From: Tetrapyrgos nigripes
Taxonomy: Eukaryota; Basidiomycota; Agaricomycetes; Agaricales; Campanellaceae
Direction: 5' to 3'
Length of the DNA stretch: 64,000 bases
NCBI GenBank assembly: GCA_013368315.1
Contig: JAACJM010000082.1
Location: 248,001-312,000 of the forward strand
The translations under genes and the position numbers were made by a program. A model generated the notes under the pieces. That model had not been told where the DNA came from, ran no database searches, and was given only the letters and a program-made list of their open reading frames with translations. Below, in pieces: positions 1 through 12,219 of this stretch; position 1 is the stretch's first letter; each line of letters begins with the position of its first letter.

Positions 1-2643
1 TGCCTTTATTCCAAAGGAGGAGAGACTTGCCTTAACCTGTTATGCTTTCTTTTCTAAAATTTGGGAGCTATCGACCCACTCCGCTGGAACACATAAATCA
101 GGCTATGTGATTTTTTATCCACAGCGCACCTCACGTCCGAACCATTCAATGCCCCACATTTCTGATCTGCCACTGGCCAGTGCCTTTGATATTGTTTTGA
201 ACGTCTGTAAAACATAGATTTGCGGTACCGCTAGACGATGACCACTCACCGGTTCCCTACTGAATCCCCCACATTTATTAACCTCCAAGGCAACAGCGGG
301 AAGGTACGTCAATTATAGACAATAAGATCCCGCATCTAATTTTCCTTCTCCTTCTCCTTCTGAGTCCTGCATTGAATAGCACGGATAGCTTCTAGCTCTT
401 CAATCTCATATGCCTAGACATCAAGTTTACAATGAGTAGGGAGATAAAGTTGAACCTCGGGTTCCGGAAGAAGACCTACCAAAGTAAAGTCCTTCAACAG
501 CAGATTCCACTAAAAAAATCTTGAATGACACTGAGATCTGAAGAAAGAGAGGATTGCATCCTTGGGATTTGCGAGGACTGCAGAGGAGAAGACAGTGGGG
601 GCGCAGACAAGTGTTTGTCAGAACAAATTAACAGCAAAATCTCGCTTTGCCTGCTCCTTAAGTATCTGTCAGTTCGCTGTGCATTTCATGATCAGTCTAT
701 CTCAGGCTGCTGGTGCTCATCACACCAACATTATGATGAACTTCTCGAAAAGTGAGTGTTATAGTTTGGGAACATATAGTTGCACCTATCAAACCTTATC
801 CAGAATATTCTTGATTGATTGGGTATCCAGTGGCCCATTTTCCTAGGCCACACAACATCAATACCTGTCCCAACAGCGCTTCAAATGGATCTATGGGTGG
901 ATACTTATGATACTGCATGGATCTCTCCTCCTCATTTGCTTTGGTGACCCTATTTCTTTAGTCACGAGTCAGAACTTGGTTTTAACAGTATTTTGCAGAA
1001 TTGTTATGCATTTATGTCTCTAGCGCTTAAGACTTTGCACCAATTCTAGATACAAATTCGAATTTAGAATCAGAATCAGAATATCAACAGTCAGAAAAGT
1101 CAAATTCAATCAGATTTTCATTCCAGTTTAGTACTGTACAAGTTTTCTGTGCTAAAATAGTCGTCTTGAGTCGTTGTGTCCCAGCACACGAGAGCGAGAT
1201 GCAGCAAGCGAACGAGTATATTCCGTTTTGTCCTGCTAGATGACGGCGGGAAGCAAGGACAATCGGATGCGAAAACATCCAGAACGACGTACTAAATACT
1301 ACAGAAACAGGGGCTACCTATCTGCGGCAAACATGTAATTAAAATCTACGAGCTTCCGAGCTCACTATCAAAGTACAAAATCCAACATTCTAGACTATAC
1401 TATTGCGGTCACTTCTGACTCCTGCCGACCTTCTCGTCTTGCGTTCTGAAAGTTCAAATCGTAGTGACTGTGATAAAACAAGAGTGATTGAGAAATCTCA
1501 ACTTGGAACCTAATGTTGGTACCTGATCTTCAGTTTGGAGTTGATCAGATACTTGGAATGCTAACTTGGCAGGCACCCTTTGCGCGGTTGCTATTTATGG
1601 AACTTGTCGGTGATCGGTTTCATTTTTTTTCTACTCAACTCGACAGCTTTTCTCTTCTGTTTTGATACCAGTCAAGGTGACCGAACCTAGCTTCAAACCA
1701 GTAGAGTCACTGTATGATCAACCAATTTACAAAAGCCATGAAGGTGTTGATGTGTAACAATCAGGCCCGGTAGGCCCTACATCAGGCTTGGGCTTGGCTT
1801 GGGCTTAGGGCTTTAAGCCCAGGCCCGCACATCAATATACATGATGTAGGGCACTCACTGACTGATCCAAAAGCTGCGTAGTCCCATCCGCCATTACTGC
1901 TCCCAAGTGTATCATCATGATTGACTGTATAACATAGCTAGGTGTTAGAATTGAAGGGAACTTCAAGGGATTTGCTTCCATCTCAATGTATTCTTGATTA
2001 ATTGTTGATGGTCCGTCTGCTCAAGCCGACAGCATCAAGTCCAGGTTGCAGCTGGGTCCCAGCGGCCTTTTCCCAAGCACGTTACACTTTCTGAGCTCCT
2101 GGATCCGTAAGAATTATACAATACGAGGGGTATCATTCATACAGTATGCCCAGAATTTGATAGAGGGCCAGAGCTTTCATCCATCGGCCTCGTTTGGTGA
2201 CTGACCGACGACACCTGCATCATGCACGAAACATCAGATTCATTGACTTTTACTACTTTGTAACCGTCATATCCAAGAGATCAGTTTGAAGTCCAATCAA
2301 TCGACGCGTAAGTGAACACAAAAATTCTTCGTACCTCGGCTCGGACTTCGCTGTAGATCACACGAGTCTCGAGTATCCAGACTAACGATACATCTTGACA
2401 CTCTACGTGTGATGTATGTATTGGAAGTCTGACAGTTGGTATTGAGATTCCAGGGGGTTTAAGGTACCTATGTCCCTCAACAGAACTTCAGCACTGATTT
2501 TATTTTCTCTCAGGTCCGAAGGACCCCTCCTTTCGAACCCTAGTGGGTTAGCTGTTCGTATAAAAAGAACCACATTGAGCATTTGGTCTATCAGCAGCTT
2601 CCCCAAGAGCTTCCCTTTTGATCACATGTACTTTCTTAAAGTT
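1..2643. other. Intergenic, no gene recognised
   Basis: I see no convincing coding region here; the open frames are short and lack splice-supported extensions or recognisable motifs. One small structure stands out near 1774-1852: an 11-bp inverted repeat (GCCCTACATCA and its complement) flanks a GGCTTGGGCTTGG-type GC-rich stretch, which may be the relic of a small DNA transposon. The last few hundred bases should hold the promoter of the lectin-like gene that follows. Confidence 0.5.
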
Positions 2644-3386
2644 ATGAAGCTATCACTGGTATCTCTATCGGTAAGTCAAAAACATGATGAATTTCGTTCG
2701 TCCGCTGAAAATCTAATGACCTATGATACTCAGCTGCTATCCTTGTTTGGAACTGTGGCTGCCGCATCTCCTTTAGCCACCAATGCTTTCGCTATCGCTC
2801 CTCTCTCTACCATTGCCGGCGTCCAGGCGTCCAATGGCGATTCAAGAGTATTCTACCAGCGTTCTGATGGTAGTATCTGGTCAAGCTGCATTTCCGGTCA
2901 CTGGGAATCCGGGGGACGGACTACTTGCGACGTCCAGATCGTCCCCAAAGCCGAAGCGTTACTCAATACTCCTCTGGCCGCGGTTGGTGACGACAATTTG
3001 AGCGAGGTGAGCAGATTTGTCAGTTGGTCTATGATGCTTTTAACTAGCTTGCTGACTATCATCCACACTGACAGTGGCACCTATACTTCTTCTCCACTAC
3101 CAGCATCCTCAGTGAATACGTCTTCCAAACCTCTGCTATCTCAGCTACAAATCCGAGCGGCATGCGAGGTGGTGCCAGTTGTTCTGACTGCGTCACTTCC
3201 GAGCTATTTCAAGCGGTCGTTGCAAAGAATAAAGCGCTATGGGCAATGCGAGTAGATGACAATGGTACGCAGAAGCTGAGGGTTTGGTTTATTAGTGCGG
3301 GTCAGCCGAATACGATCACAGAGGCGGGCAAGCAGGGAACTGACGTTTGGAAGCTCATTGGGATGCCTAACTCTAGTGGCAATTAA
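2644..3386 (+). CDS. Fucose-specific-lectin-like secreted protein
   Basis: Three exons fit by splice signals and frame: 2644-2670, 2734-3006 and 3075-3386, 612 nt in total, encoding 203 aa. The N terminus (MKLSLVSLSLLSLFGTVAAA) is a typical signal peptide whose hydrophobic core spans the first intron. The mature part has beta-propeller lectin-like strands: a 'SRVFYQRSDGSIWSSC' blade, 'HLYFFSTTSILSEYVFQ' and, near the C terminus, 'LRVWFISAGQ'. These resemble the repeated blades of fungal fucose-binding lectins (AAL family), which bind fucosylated glycans outside the cell. The protein is about two thirds of the usual length of around 310 aa, so it may be a shortened or divergent member, and sugar binding is inference. 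Start choice: the ATG at 2644 gives the signal peptide, whereas the longer open frame upstream does not. Confidence 0.72.
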
Positions 3387-3489
3387 TTTTATAAGACAAG
3401 AGATCGATTACATAACTTACTTCTTGATGGAAATGCTAGAGCTTAGCTTTACTTGACAAAGCAGAAAGAAGCACGGCGATGCATATTTG

Positions 3490-3845
3490 GAGCTTGGAAA
3501 AATCTAAACTTAAATGACGAATTTTTGCTCGGCCCCGGACGTACTCCGTATGGAATATCGGCGTTAATTCGGTCCCATATGGAGTAGGTCAGGCGAGCAG
3601 AAACTGCTTTGAAAAATAGGTAATTTAAGTTCGTGTTTTTCAAAGCCCCAAATATGGTTCGCCGCCCGCGGTGAAGCTTGAAGCTTGAAGGGCGAGCAAA
3701 GTGAGATTGGTCGAGAAGCACGGCTGGAATGAATGGGTTTTTGTCAGGCCGACCTACTCCATATAGGACCGTTTTTAAGGCCGAGATTCCATATGGAGTA
3801 GCTGTGGCTCCGAGCAAAAACTCAAGATTTATCAAAAACCTTCGT
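3490..3845. mobile_element. Inverted-repeat (MITE-like) element
   Basis: Two arms of roughly 90 bp, at about 3517-3605 and 3742-3830, are imperfect reverse complements. Both contain TTTTTGCTCGG, a CCATATGGA-type stretch and ATATGGAGTAGGTC. The middle, about 140 bp, has a doubled GAAGCTT motif. This is the shape of a small foldback or MITE-type DNA transposon. I could not define a target-site duplication, so the exact ends are uncertain. Confidence 0.6.
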
Positions 3846-4524
3846 CCACTCATCTCTGCCGTGAAGGATGCCCTGGTTCGGTATTTGCCACTCTTCTATT
3901 TTTGTACATCTCTGACCCTGACGCCAAGCTTAGAGCCTTTGTTCTTACCCGTTTGCATGTCCTCCCCTTCAAGTCTTACATGCACGGAATGCCAGCAGCA
4001 ACCATTGTTGCTGGTTTTGGTTGACACCCTGGTGAACTCCTTCTACTCTTTTTGGCAGAGGTGAGTACTCATTTCCGAGTCGGTGGTCATCATATGTAGT
4101 ACGAAGACTCGTTGCGAGAAGCACTTCCTTCTCTACGAAGCATCTTCTCCATGACTCTCAAGTCAATACTGGCCCCAGTACTCCATATGCATCTGAGGGG
4201 TAGCAAGCTTCAAGATTATTGTTCTGCTTGCTGTTACACTCTTTTACGCATTCCGTCAGGTTTCAGAAGCTGAAGACGGTTGTCATATGAGCACGTACAC
4301 CTTGTTCTTTTTGTCTTCTTCGTACAAGTGCGTTATTGTACTCATATATCTATTTCGTTGCCCAGGGAATATTTCACGTTCTGGCCTGGGCTCAGATCTG
4401 AACGTGGCAACGGATTTTCCGCAGGGAGCTGGCATTCAATCAAGGTTAGGCTATTTAAGACATGTTGTCGAACAGCCGTTTTCACTGAATTATTTCTCTG
4501 CCCATCGTGTACTTAATCTCCACC
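3846..4524. promoter_or_regulatory. Upstream region of the esterase gene
   Basis: No gene is recognised here. The TATA-like TATTTAAG at 4452-4459 lies about 73 bp before the esterase ATG. About 4.39-4.52 kb recurs in inverted form at about 49.44-49.58 kb upstream of the broken esterase copy, including CTATTTAAGACA, so the promoter was duplicated together with the gene. Confidence 0.5.
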
Positions 4525-5858
4525 ATGAAGAGAATCGTTGTCTTTACCCTGGGGCTCCTCGGTAATGTTTTTTCCAGTCTCATTGGGTCGGGTGAAAGTC
4601 CAGCGGGAAACGACGGAATACACCTTGCCGTGTATCCTTCATGCGGCCCTCTAGGTGGACCATACGCGGATGCCAATGCAGGGTTGATTCCAGGATCATT
4701 CAAGACCATCGTATCTTTTGGTGTGAGTTTATAGTAACTTTCATCTCTTCAGCACGCTGAATAGCATTCTTGAACGAAAGGACTCGTACACCGATGGAGG
4801 CATTGACAATGGCTCCAGTCTCCTTCCACCTGTGCTTATTCCCCCAAATCCGGAAGCTGGGGGTAGATCGACAAACGGTCCTGTCTGGGTTGAAGGCGTC
4901 GCGAGCGATATCGGCGCTACATTGATGGACTATGCTGTGGGTAACCGGGTCATTCTGGTCATCTTCCATTTCTCTGAAGAGGGATTGACTTTCTAAATCT
5001 CAGCAATGGGGTGCATGCACGGATCTATCACTTTGGCCCAGCAATCCAAGGAAAGTGGACTTCCTCGGACAGAGTCAGTAGCTCTTTTACTCTCATCTGA
5101 ACCTCATTGTTATTCAACGTCATCTTCATCCCAGTGCAAACCTTCCTAGATCAGAAACATACCCTTGATCCGGACTCGACACTATATAGCATCTTCTTTG
5201 GTATCAAGTTCGTGTGCTCATTTCTACTGTCTGGACTTCTTTTTGTGCTCACCGTCCTTGAATTGGCTTATAGTGATTACTTAGCATCACTGAGTACGTG
5301 CTACAAACCCTGTCTCCTATTAATAGCATACTAACGCAGCTTCTCCTTAATCATTAGTCGACGGCGACCACATGCCTGCTGCTGCCCAAGTCATTCTGGA
5401 CCAGATCTCAATCCTTTCCAGTCCACCCACGAACGGAAAGTCCTTCCTCGTCCTTGACGTCTATGGCCGAGGTACCATTGCTCCACAAGGTGAAGCCTTC
5501 AAACAGAAAATATACGACGGTCTAAACGCATTTCATCAAAACTCCACTAACCCATTAAACGTTGGCTATGTGGATTTTGCACCAATCTGGGATGGAGTTT
5601 TGAATGGAAATCCGGGGTATCAGGCTTTCGGGTATTCCAGCCCAGACCAGTGTACGAGTTGTCAGGCAGATTGCAATGAATTTGGATGGTGTAAGGATGG
5701 GGATCATCATTTTTATTGGATCGATGGGTGAATACTCTCAGTTTCATTATGTCTTGCATACATTGACGACGGCTTTCTGCTCTAGCCATCCCTCGAAGCA
5801 GACACATCGAATCATGGCCGATTTCGTTGACGAGGTCCTCGACAATTGTAAGGTTTGA
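4525..5858 (+). CDS. GDSL/SGNH esterase (CE16-like), secreted
   Basis: Seven exons join in frame: 4525-4722, 4781-4936, 5004-5073, 5135-5207, 5274-5293, 5358-5727 and 5786-5858. They total 960 nt, 319 aa. A hydrophobic N terminus (MKRIVVFTLGLLG) suggests secretion. SGNH blocks are visible in order: 'VSFGDSYTDGG' with the nucleophile Ser and split by intron 1, 'DYAQWGACTDLSLWP' for block II, 'FFGINDYLAS' with the block III Asn, and 'YWIDGHPSKQTHRIM' with the catalytic Asp/His pair near the C terminus. Carbohydrate esterases of family 16 remove acetyl groups from plant-cell-wall sugars; that substrate is inferred from family resemblance. Intron 2 uses a GTGGGT donor and intron 4 a GTTCGT donor. 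A broken inverted copy lies at 48.2-49.5 kb. The next gene downstream is peptide gene K1. Confidence 0.82.
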
Positions 5859-6868
5859 CCTACAATGAGCTTGTGTACATGTATTCCCGAAGATTCTTCC
5901 GAATGTGGACTGTAACGATTGTATCTAAGATTCTATGTCTATCTCTACTAAATGCAGTTAACTTCTACCCGTTGGGGGTCTGCATGAAGGCGTTATGGGC
6001 CACCGCTTCGCGTGGCAATAACGAGGCCATTATTTGATTGGTGCATTTTCGTTAAGCTTCATCCAGGATAATGCTGATGATAGAGGACAAGAACGGTTGT
6101 GAATCCGGAGGCAAACACTGGTTTCGGCTTCGGTGAAAAAAAGACCGAGTACCGAGGTAAATTTCCGTCCACTCGGAACTGGCCGTTAACATTTTAAACT
6201 CCATTCGGCCATGGCGGCATGATGTCGCTCGGTTGGATACTCCTCCTCCTCCTTCGGTCGGAGTCGGGGGACGAGTCCCTAAAGGGCCTCGTAACAGGAA
6301 GGCTCGTCTACAGCGAGAACGACAACGATGGGATGCCAAAAATATCCATCTATTGAGAAATTGCGGAGATAGCCTTTTCCAGACGTTCAAGATCCGTGCG
6401 ACACTTTCTAATGGTACTCTAGCCACGTTCAAAGTTACCTGTGATCAGGTCCCAATTTTTCAATGCTCAGGCTCAAATTAATGTTCGGGAAAGCTCGTCT
6501 ACAGTGAGAACAAGAACTGTACTAAGCCTGTGAAAGGGTAAGTATCTACCTAGGTTCTTAGTGCCTTTGACGGATAGGAATAAATGAAATAACCGTTTGC
6601 GCGGCGTTCAAGCCCCGTGCCACTTCCTATGAGTCCAAGTATCCTAGCCATGTCCTGCCGATGTTTATTACTGGGAACTAAATAAAATCATAGAAAAACC
6701 TGATTAGCGCTTTCGTGTAGTGACAGCGGGAGGAGAGAGGTACCGAGGTACCGTACTAGTATGTATACGTTTCAGTCACCTCCTACAAGCCTAGGTCGAA
6801 GCTCCAGAATACTAGGACCGTTAGATGTGGCTCTAGCCTGCAGCGCTATTTTTGACTCGCTAGAGAGG
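5859..6868. repeat. Non-coding spacer, repeated elsewhere in the window
   Basis: No gene is seen. The spacer between esterase and K1 is the parent, or sister, of repeats at about 40.93-41.6 kb (direct) and 44.9-45.2 and 47.7-48.18 kb (inverted). They share phrases such as GAAGATTCTTCC, AGCTCGTCTACAGTGAGAAC and CCAAGTATCCTAGCCA. The phrase about CTCGTCTACAGTGAGAAC occurs twice inside the spacer (about 6300 and 6495), so it also holds an internal repeat. Confidence 0.6.
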
Positions 6869-6875
6869 TATAAAA
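6869..6875 (+). promoter_or_regulatory. TATA box of peptide gene K1
   Basis: TATAAAA sits 75 bp before the ATG. The context AGAGGTATAAAACCCC is kept in all four paralogues, at 41664-41670 (+), 43854-43860 (-) and 46806-46812 (-). Confidence 0.7.
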
Positions 6876-6943
6876 CCCCCTCTACTCTGCCCATATTTTA
6901 CCATTCCTCGGACCAAGTGTGAATCTCGGGCTCAATTGCAACA

Positions 6944-7344
6944 ATGCACTTCAAACAGCTTATTGCCACTCTCTCCCTTCTCGTGTTCGCTCAGGGACTT
7001 CTCCCTGGCGTTAATGCTCTTTGTACGTTTTCCGTTCGTTTCACCGTATGAACCGTCCAGGCTTGATACTGAAATATTGTTCATGAACTATCTAGGTTCT
7101 ACTGATGACGACGTAAGTTTGTTACACCCCTTGCGGATTATCTGACCTGCATTCTCATCAAAACTCCAATCACTTCTGTAGTGTAAGTCATCACCTCACG
7201 TTGAACTGAGGCTTTATGCTAACACCTTTTACAGGCCCTTCTGGAGAAATCTGCTGCCACAGCCTCTCCGGAGGTGAGAACAACGGATGCATCGTCCCCC
7301 TCCCATCTGGTTTCGGTGTGGGTCCTGTCTGCATTAACAACTAA
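6944..7344 (+). CDS. Small six-cysteine secreted peptide K1 (knottin-like)
   Basis: Proposed exons are 6944-7022, 7096-7112, the single base 7182 (T) and 7235-7344. They give 207 nt, 68 aa. The first 25 residues form a signal peptide (MHFKQLIATLSLLVFAQG, ending LPGVNA). The mature peptide starts near CSTDDDCPSGEICC and has six cysteines spaced C-x5-C-x5-CC-x10-C-x13-C, the C-C-CC-C-C order of inhibitor-cystine-knot peptides. The 17-nt exon 2 carries the first loop. Without the 1-nt exon the last exon shifts frame and loses all its cysteines; with it, the T joins GC to make a Cys codon and the protein ends just after the sixth Cys. The gene lies tail to tail with the permease, 45 bp apart. Function is unknown; a secreted defence or effector role is only a guess. 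Confidence 0.7.
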
Positions 7345-7389
7345 GCAATCACCATCGATGCATAACACTACTGCCATCTACATACTATA

Positions 7390-9913
7390 CTAGATACTAG
7401 TAGGATCACCCTTCTCTCCCCTTCCCTCGCTTTGATTATCCCCATTCCCATCCCCAGCTTCCAACTCAGGCTTGCCAGTACCTTTGACTCTGTCAATTGT
7501 AATTATATGAACAGGCCCTGTAAACCAATACATCCCTCCATATCTCGGAAAGAAGTAATATCCTAAGGATAAAAGTATCGTTCCCCCAACGACGACGACA
7601 GTGTAATTCATACTCTCCGACGCGGGCAATGGCGCCGCGGGGAAGAGGAACACGATGATCATAAAGATCATGTAAGTCGAGGCGATGAATGCGACTGGGG
7701 CGCTCTAAGTAGTGCGCACTAGCATCATCATGCATATCTCACAATGTATGTAAGTAGATCAACTTACCAAAAACCCCAAATTAAAAGGCCCATGCACAAA
7801 CCTCGTCCCCCCAATAAACCGAGCAATAATCGGAGTAACAAAACCAATATACTGACCCACAACTGACGTGGTGAACACAGCGGTAATCGCCACTGGACCT
7901 GCGAACGATATCAAGCCAAGTAACGCTGAAATGAATGCGCAGAAAAAGACAGCGTGAATTGGGGTGCGGGTACGTGGGTTGATGTTGTAGAGGATACGGG
8001 AAAAGGGAAGCCCGTTATCTCTGGAGAATGCAAAGATTTGACGAGAGCCTGCCATGAGCTGAATGAAGTTGGTAATCGAAGGTCGAAGTAGGACAAGCAA
8101 GTTTTATACGCACATAATCCATAGCAGTAAAATACAATGTTACCACTATAAACGCCCAAATGACGACTGTTCCTGTTCGTCCGACAGTATTTGCAAATAT
8201 CTGGGGAGGGCAGGGGGGGTAAATATTAATAAAGTAATAAAGTATAAGCAGCTCAGAGAATGAACTTCGAAAAACTGGAAAATGAAAATGAAAAACCTGC
8301 AAACTTACCGTAGCCATAGGCTGACCGATAGGATTCTCAATTACAGACTCGAGATCGTTCCCCATATTGAACGCCACAACGATGTTCACGACTGGAACCC
8401 ATTTGCCACATCAGTCAGTAATCGATGGATAAAGATTTGTAAATGCTATATATGTAGTGATAGTACTCACCCCATCCTAAAATGGAAGACAAAACCGTAG
8501 CGCACATAATCGCGAAGGGTACCGCCCTGGTCGCATTTTTGGCTTCTTCGCTGATATGGACGCTTGTATCGAAACCAGCTATGTAGCATGATACAGTCAG
8601 TGATGTTAGATACATGGTCAGCATTTCCAATACACTGAGGGTGCGCAAAATACTGGATACCCACCGACTGTCCACGCAGGCGCCAGAAAACTAAGAAGAA
8701 AAGCGTAGCCGTCAGGCCATCCGGAGACTGATCATCATTATGAACCATCGCGAATCGGAACAGACATAGAACATGATAGAGTATGGCATCAACAATTCCA
8801 GTAGAATTTAAAACACTGGACTCCACGAAATAGAATGAGACTTTAGAACGCACCGTTTTCAAAATGCCCAAATGCATAAGAAGCCTTGTTAACCAGCTGT
8901 TCAGGAGCTGAGACGGGAAGTGCAATGATCACTGCTAGGAAGAGTCTACGCTGGAGGTTCGACTCAATCAGTACGTCTCTGCCTGTGGCACTCACCCAAT
9001 ATTCAAGGACACATATAGCCACTGCAACTTTGCAATAATTTTCGTCGCAAGACTGGCCATAATTGCATGAGAAAGAAGGAGGGCGCAATACAGGCCGCTA
9101 TGAATCGACGCTATCAGCATTAAGGACACTTCACAGTACCAGAGAAGTGTACTATTAGCACATAGGGAGAAGTCAACTCACTAAGTCTGCGCATTAGTAG
9201 GCACAAATGACCCATTCGACCCAATTGTCACAACAGCCATAATCTGAGTGGCACATCCCCAATCAACACTGGCTACGCCTGCACAATAAGCTGCTGTGTT
9301 GATGTCTAGAATCGAACGACACACAGTAGTAAGTATAAGTAATTAAAAGACTAGACAAAATGACTTGGGAATACGTGCTCACGTACATCCTATCAACCAC
9401 GATAACAATCTCCGATATCTGGGAGATGAGAATTTGAACGTCCAGTAGTAGAGCCCTCCAGCCGTTGGGGCAGAAGAACCCAGTTCAGCCATAGCCATTC
9501 CAACGAAAATGAGCAAGATGCAGCAAGTGAACCACTGAAACGCGAAAGAGTTGAAAAGTTGGGAATGGTAATTGCAAGTTATTGAGCTTCATCTGAATTC
9601 CTGGGTCGTGGCCCGTAAGCGTACTTACCCCCCATATCATCCCGACAGGACCTCCATATGGGATAGAGTACAACAAGACTGCCCTGCCAGTGTATTAAAC
9701 AAGCATTAAACTAACGAGAAGACATGCACACTGCACAGAAAGGGAGGTATTTGACACGTACGCAATAGATTGGACGACGCCTACAATGCTGAAAGACAGC
9801 CCAAACAATTCCCAGCGACTAAAATTCCTCTTCATTTCTTGCTTGTATCCTAGGTGAGCGAGAACGTCCTGGTCGTCTTTCCAAACAGTGGGTTCCTCTG
9901 CGTCATGAGTCAT
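7390..9913 (-). CDS. APC-superfamily amino-acid permease (GABA/choline-type)
   Basis: This multi-exon minus-strand gene begins at 9913 (MTHDAEEPTVWKDDQD) and stops at 7390. Hallmarks in order: 'FGLSFSIVGVVQSIA' (TM1), 'YSIPYGGPVGMIWGWF', 'ELGSSAPTAGGLYYWT', 'WPDGYAFLLSFLAPAWTVGGF' followed by 'DTSVHISEEAKNA' (the helix 6 signature of the UGA4/HNM1-type subfamily), 'GSRQIFAFSRDNGLPFS' and a last-helix exon with 'TILLSLGYYFFPRYGG'. About 12 membrane segments are expected, in the plasma or vacuolar membrane, importing amino acids, GABA or choline; the substrate cannot be read from the sequence. The splice borders I checked are in frame, including one at six Gs (GGG|GTAAGT near 9630), so the gene looks intact. 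Its last exons were copied at least five times between 37 and 46 kb. Confidence 0.85.
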
Positions 9914-12214
9914 GGTGTTGGAGGGGGTTTCGGGTTGAACGACTGTGGAAGGAGTGGTGGAAGTTAGATGGAAGGACGGAAGTCTTGTGACTGCTCAATT
10001 CAATCATGATTAATGGCCACTGGGTTTATGGTAGAACCGGTACTGTTTGCAGGCGTCAATAGAAACCATACGTGACAAAGCACAAGAGGAATGCATACGA
10101 CAAGTCGCTCGTATTATGGTGTACTTACTCACATCCGCGGTGGACGGATGTGACCAACTAAATGGCACTACGATGTGAACGGAATAATTAATTTGAACGG
10201 CGATATCGTCAGTCTTGCTATGCGAGACTATGCAAAAATGAGACATTCATTAGCTTCAGCTCTTCGATAGGAAGTGTTTACTAGCGTTGGAAATGGAATT
10301 TCGCCAAGACAAGCTGGATACAGCCCCTCGACGTATAGGGGGGGTCATCTGGTCTATATTTGAGTTATTTTAGCTACTTACGGAGTATACATCAGTAAAA
10401 CGGCAAACCCGCTTTTCCCGACTTTTCAGCAACTTTTTCCGGTAAGCGGTTGGCTTTCAAAACACAGGCCCCATTGCTTTTCAAAGTATCAAATACTTTC
10501 ACAAGTGATGCCCCCGAGAGCCAAAAGGTTGACAAAAGTTCCAAAAAGTTACAGACTAAAGCAAAGAGAGCAGAGCGAAAAGCTGTATTCTAGCGGCAGG
10601 TGGACTGCCTTTTTTGTACATGCGCACACATGGATTATAGATATTTACAGATCGTTCTTCTAGTATACTCGAGAATAGTATCCTAGTGTCATGCTGCCCA
10701 CTCTCGTCACACATCATCTTAGACATTGCCTCGTCCCTATGGCCGTCATTCTCTAGCCCACTCCTACATTCGGAATACCCGGCGTACAAAGGCGAGCAAA
10801 CTGGCTGAACTGAAAACATTGTCCGTAAAGTTTCGTAGATTGAGTGCTGAAAAGACTAGTCAGCAACAGTGATGATAAAGTATCAGGTGTAGTTACCATA
10901 CGAGTGCAACCGGTCAGGAGAAAGACAGGAAGTATCCCAGTAGCGTGTTATCTGTTACCAGATGGTGTGAGCACGGTTTTTCTGAGCAAATAAAATCAAT
11001 AATAATGAAGATGAAAAACCAGTGAAAGTTAAAGAGACACACCGCTCGAGATATCCCCGTATGGTCACCGTCTTCCTCGTTCATTTTCGCTGAATACATA
11101 TGTGAAGGTTACTCAAGATGTTGTATGCTTGAAGTGTTGCTATAATTCAAGGGACTTGAGGAGCTTGAAGAAGGGCCTTTGGTGGAGGAGACTTGAATTC
11201 TTTAGGATGTAGTACTTGAGGGGTCAAGAATGTTGAGGCCAGACAGATACATGCATTGCCAAGGGCCAAACGACGACGACGGACCAACATGGTTGATGTA
11301 ATGTGGCTTGGTACTGTATAGCAGCAGAGTTCAAATGGAACTTGAAGAATTTTGGAAACGCGAGATGCGCGCTCGCCAGATACTGCCAGCTGTATACAGA
11401 GAAGGTAGACCTCCAATCTGAGCTCTCCAGCATGTGAGAGAGGCTGGACCAACTTGTAGGAGAGTTACTTAAAATAATACATACTACACACAGGAACTAC
11501 TACTGAGTATAGATGTAGTTGACTGCTTCCAAAAAAAGCAGCTGCGGAAGCTGGTGAAAAGCTTTCACCAGGTACAAAAAAGCGAAAGGCGATAAAAGCT
11601 GATTGAAAAAAGCGAAAGGATGAAAAAAGTCCCAGGAGAAAAGCCGATCAAAAGCGATCGTCGGGAAAAGGCACCAAAAGGACCTAAAAGCTGGAGAAAG
11701 TTGATTTGCCGTTTTACTGATGTAAATACGGTGGTTACATCCGCTGTATCTTTACTCGGTTGCCTCTGGTACCAATACGAGGTCAAACATTCTTTTCCCC
11801 CGCCTTTTCGTGCCACAGTGTATTTTAACGACTAGTAGTGTTTCATGCCGTCCATGGTTTAGGTTTACTGCAAGAAGTTGGCAAGAAGCAGTAGTTGTCG
11901 TCGTTGTCATTGCTGTTGTAAACCATCCTCTCATGAAAAATCCCAAAACGGCAAAGAAGGTTCATCCCAAATCTCGGGTTGCCCTGTTCATCGGAAGGCC
12001 TTAGGCCCCTAGCCTAGGAGCGGAATAATGTTTTGAAAAAACATGTTACATGCCATGTATAAGGCCGACAATTTCTCTTGGGATTCCTTGGATTTGGTGA
12101 CTTGCAAAAAGGGTCAGTGAAGAGGAAGAGGGAAGTGAAAGAGCCCTCTGCGTGTGGGTAGGCTGTGGTGGTTTGTTGAATAAGTTATGAGGGGGTTGTA
12201 CCATTGTATGGGAA
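9914..12214. other. Intergenic, no gene recognised
   Basis: No supported coding region. 10.38-10.56 kb and 11.53-11.71 kb are rich in short AAAAG/AAAAGC and TTTTC motifs (for example AAAGCGAAAGG repeated), which resembles small transposon relics but has no clear ends. The first few hundred bases should contain the permease promoter, read leftward. Confidence 0.45.
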
Positions 12215-12219
12215 CTATC

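Noticed and set aside
1774..1852. Possible small transposon with GCCCTACATCA inverted repeat
   Set aside because: Too short, and no target duplication; may be a chance palindrome in GGCTTGGGC-type repeat.
3449..3853. 134-aa minus-strand frame and the overlapping 111-aa plus-strand frame
   Set aside because: Both lie on the inverted-repeat element and mirror its arms; no splice or codon support.
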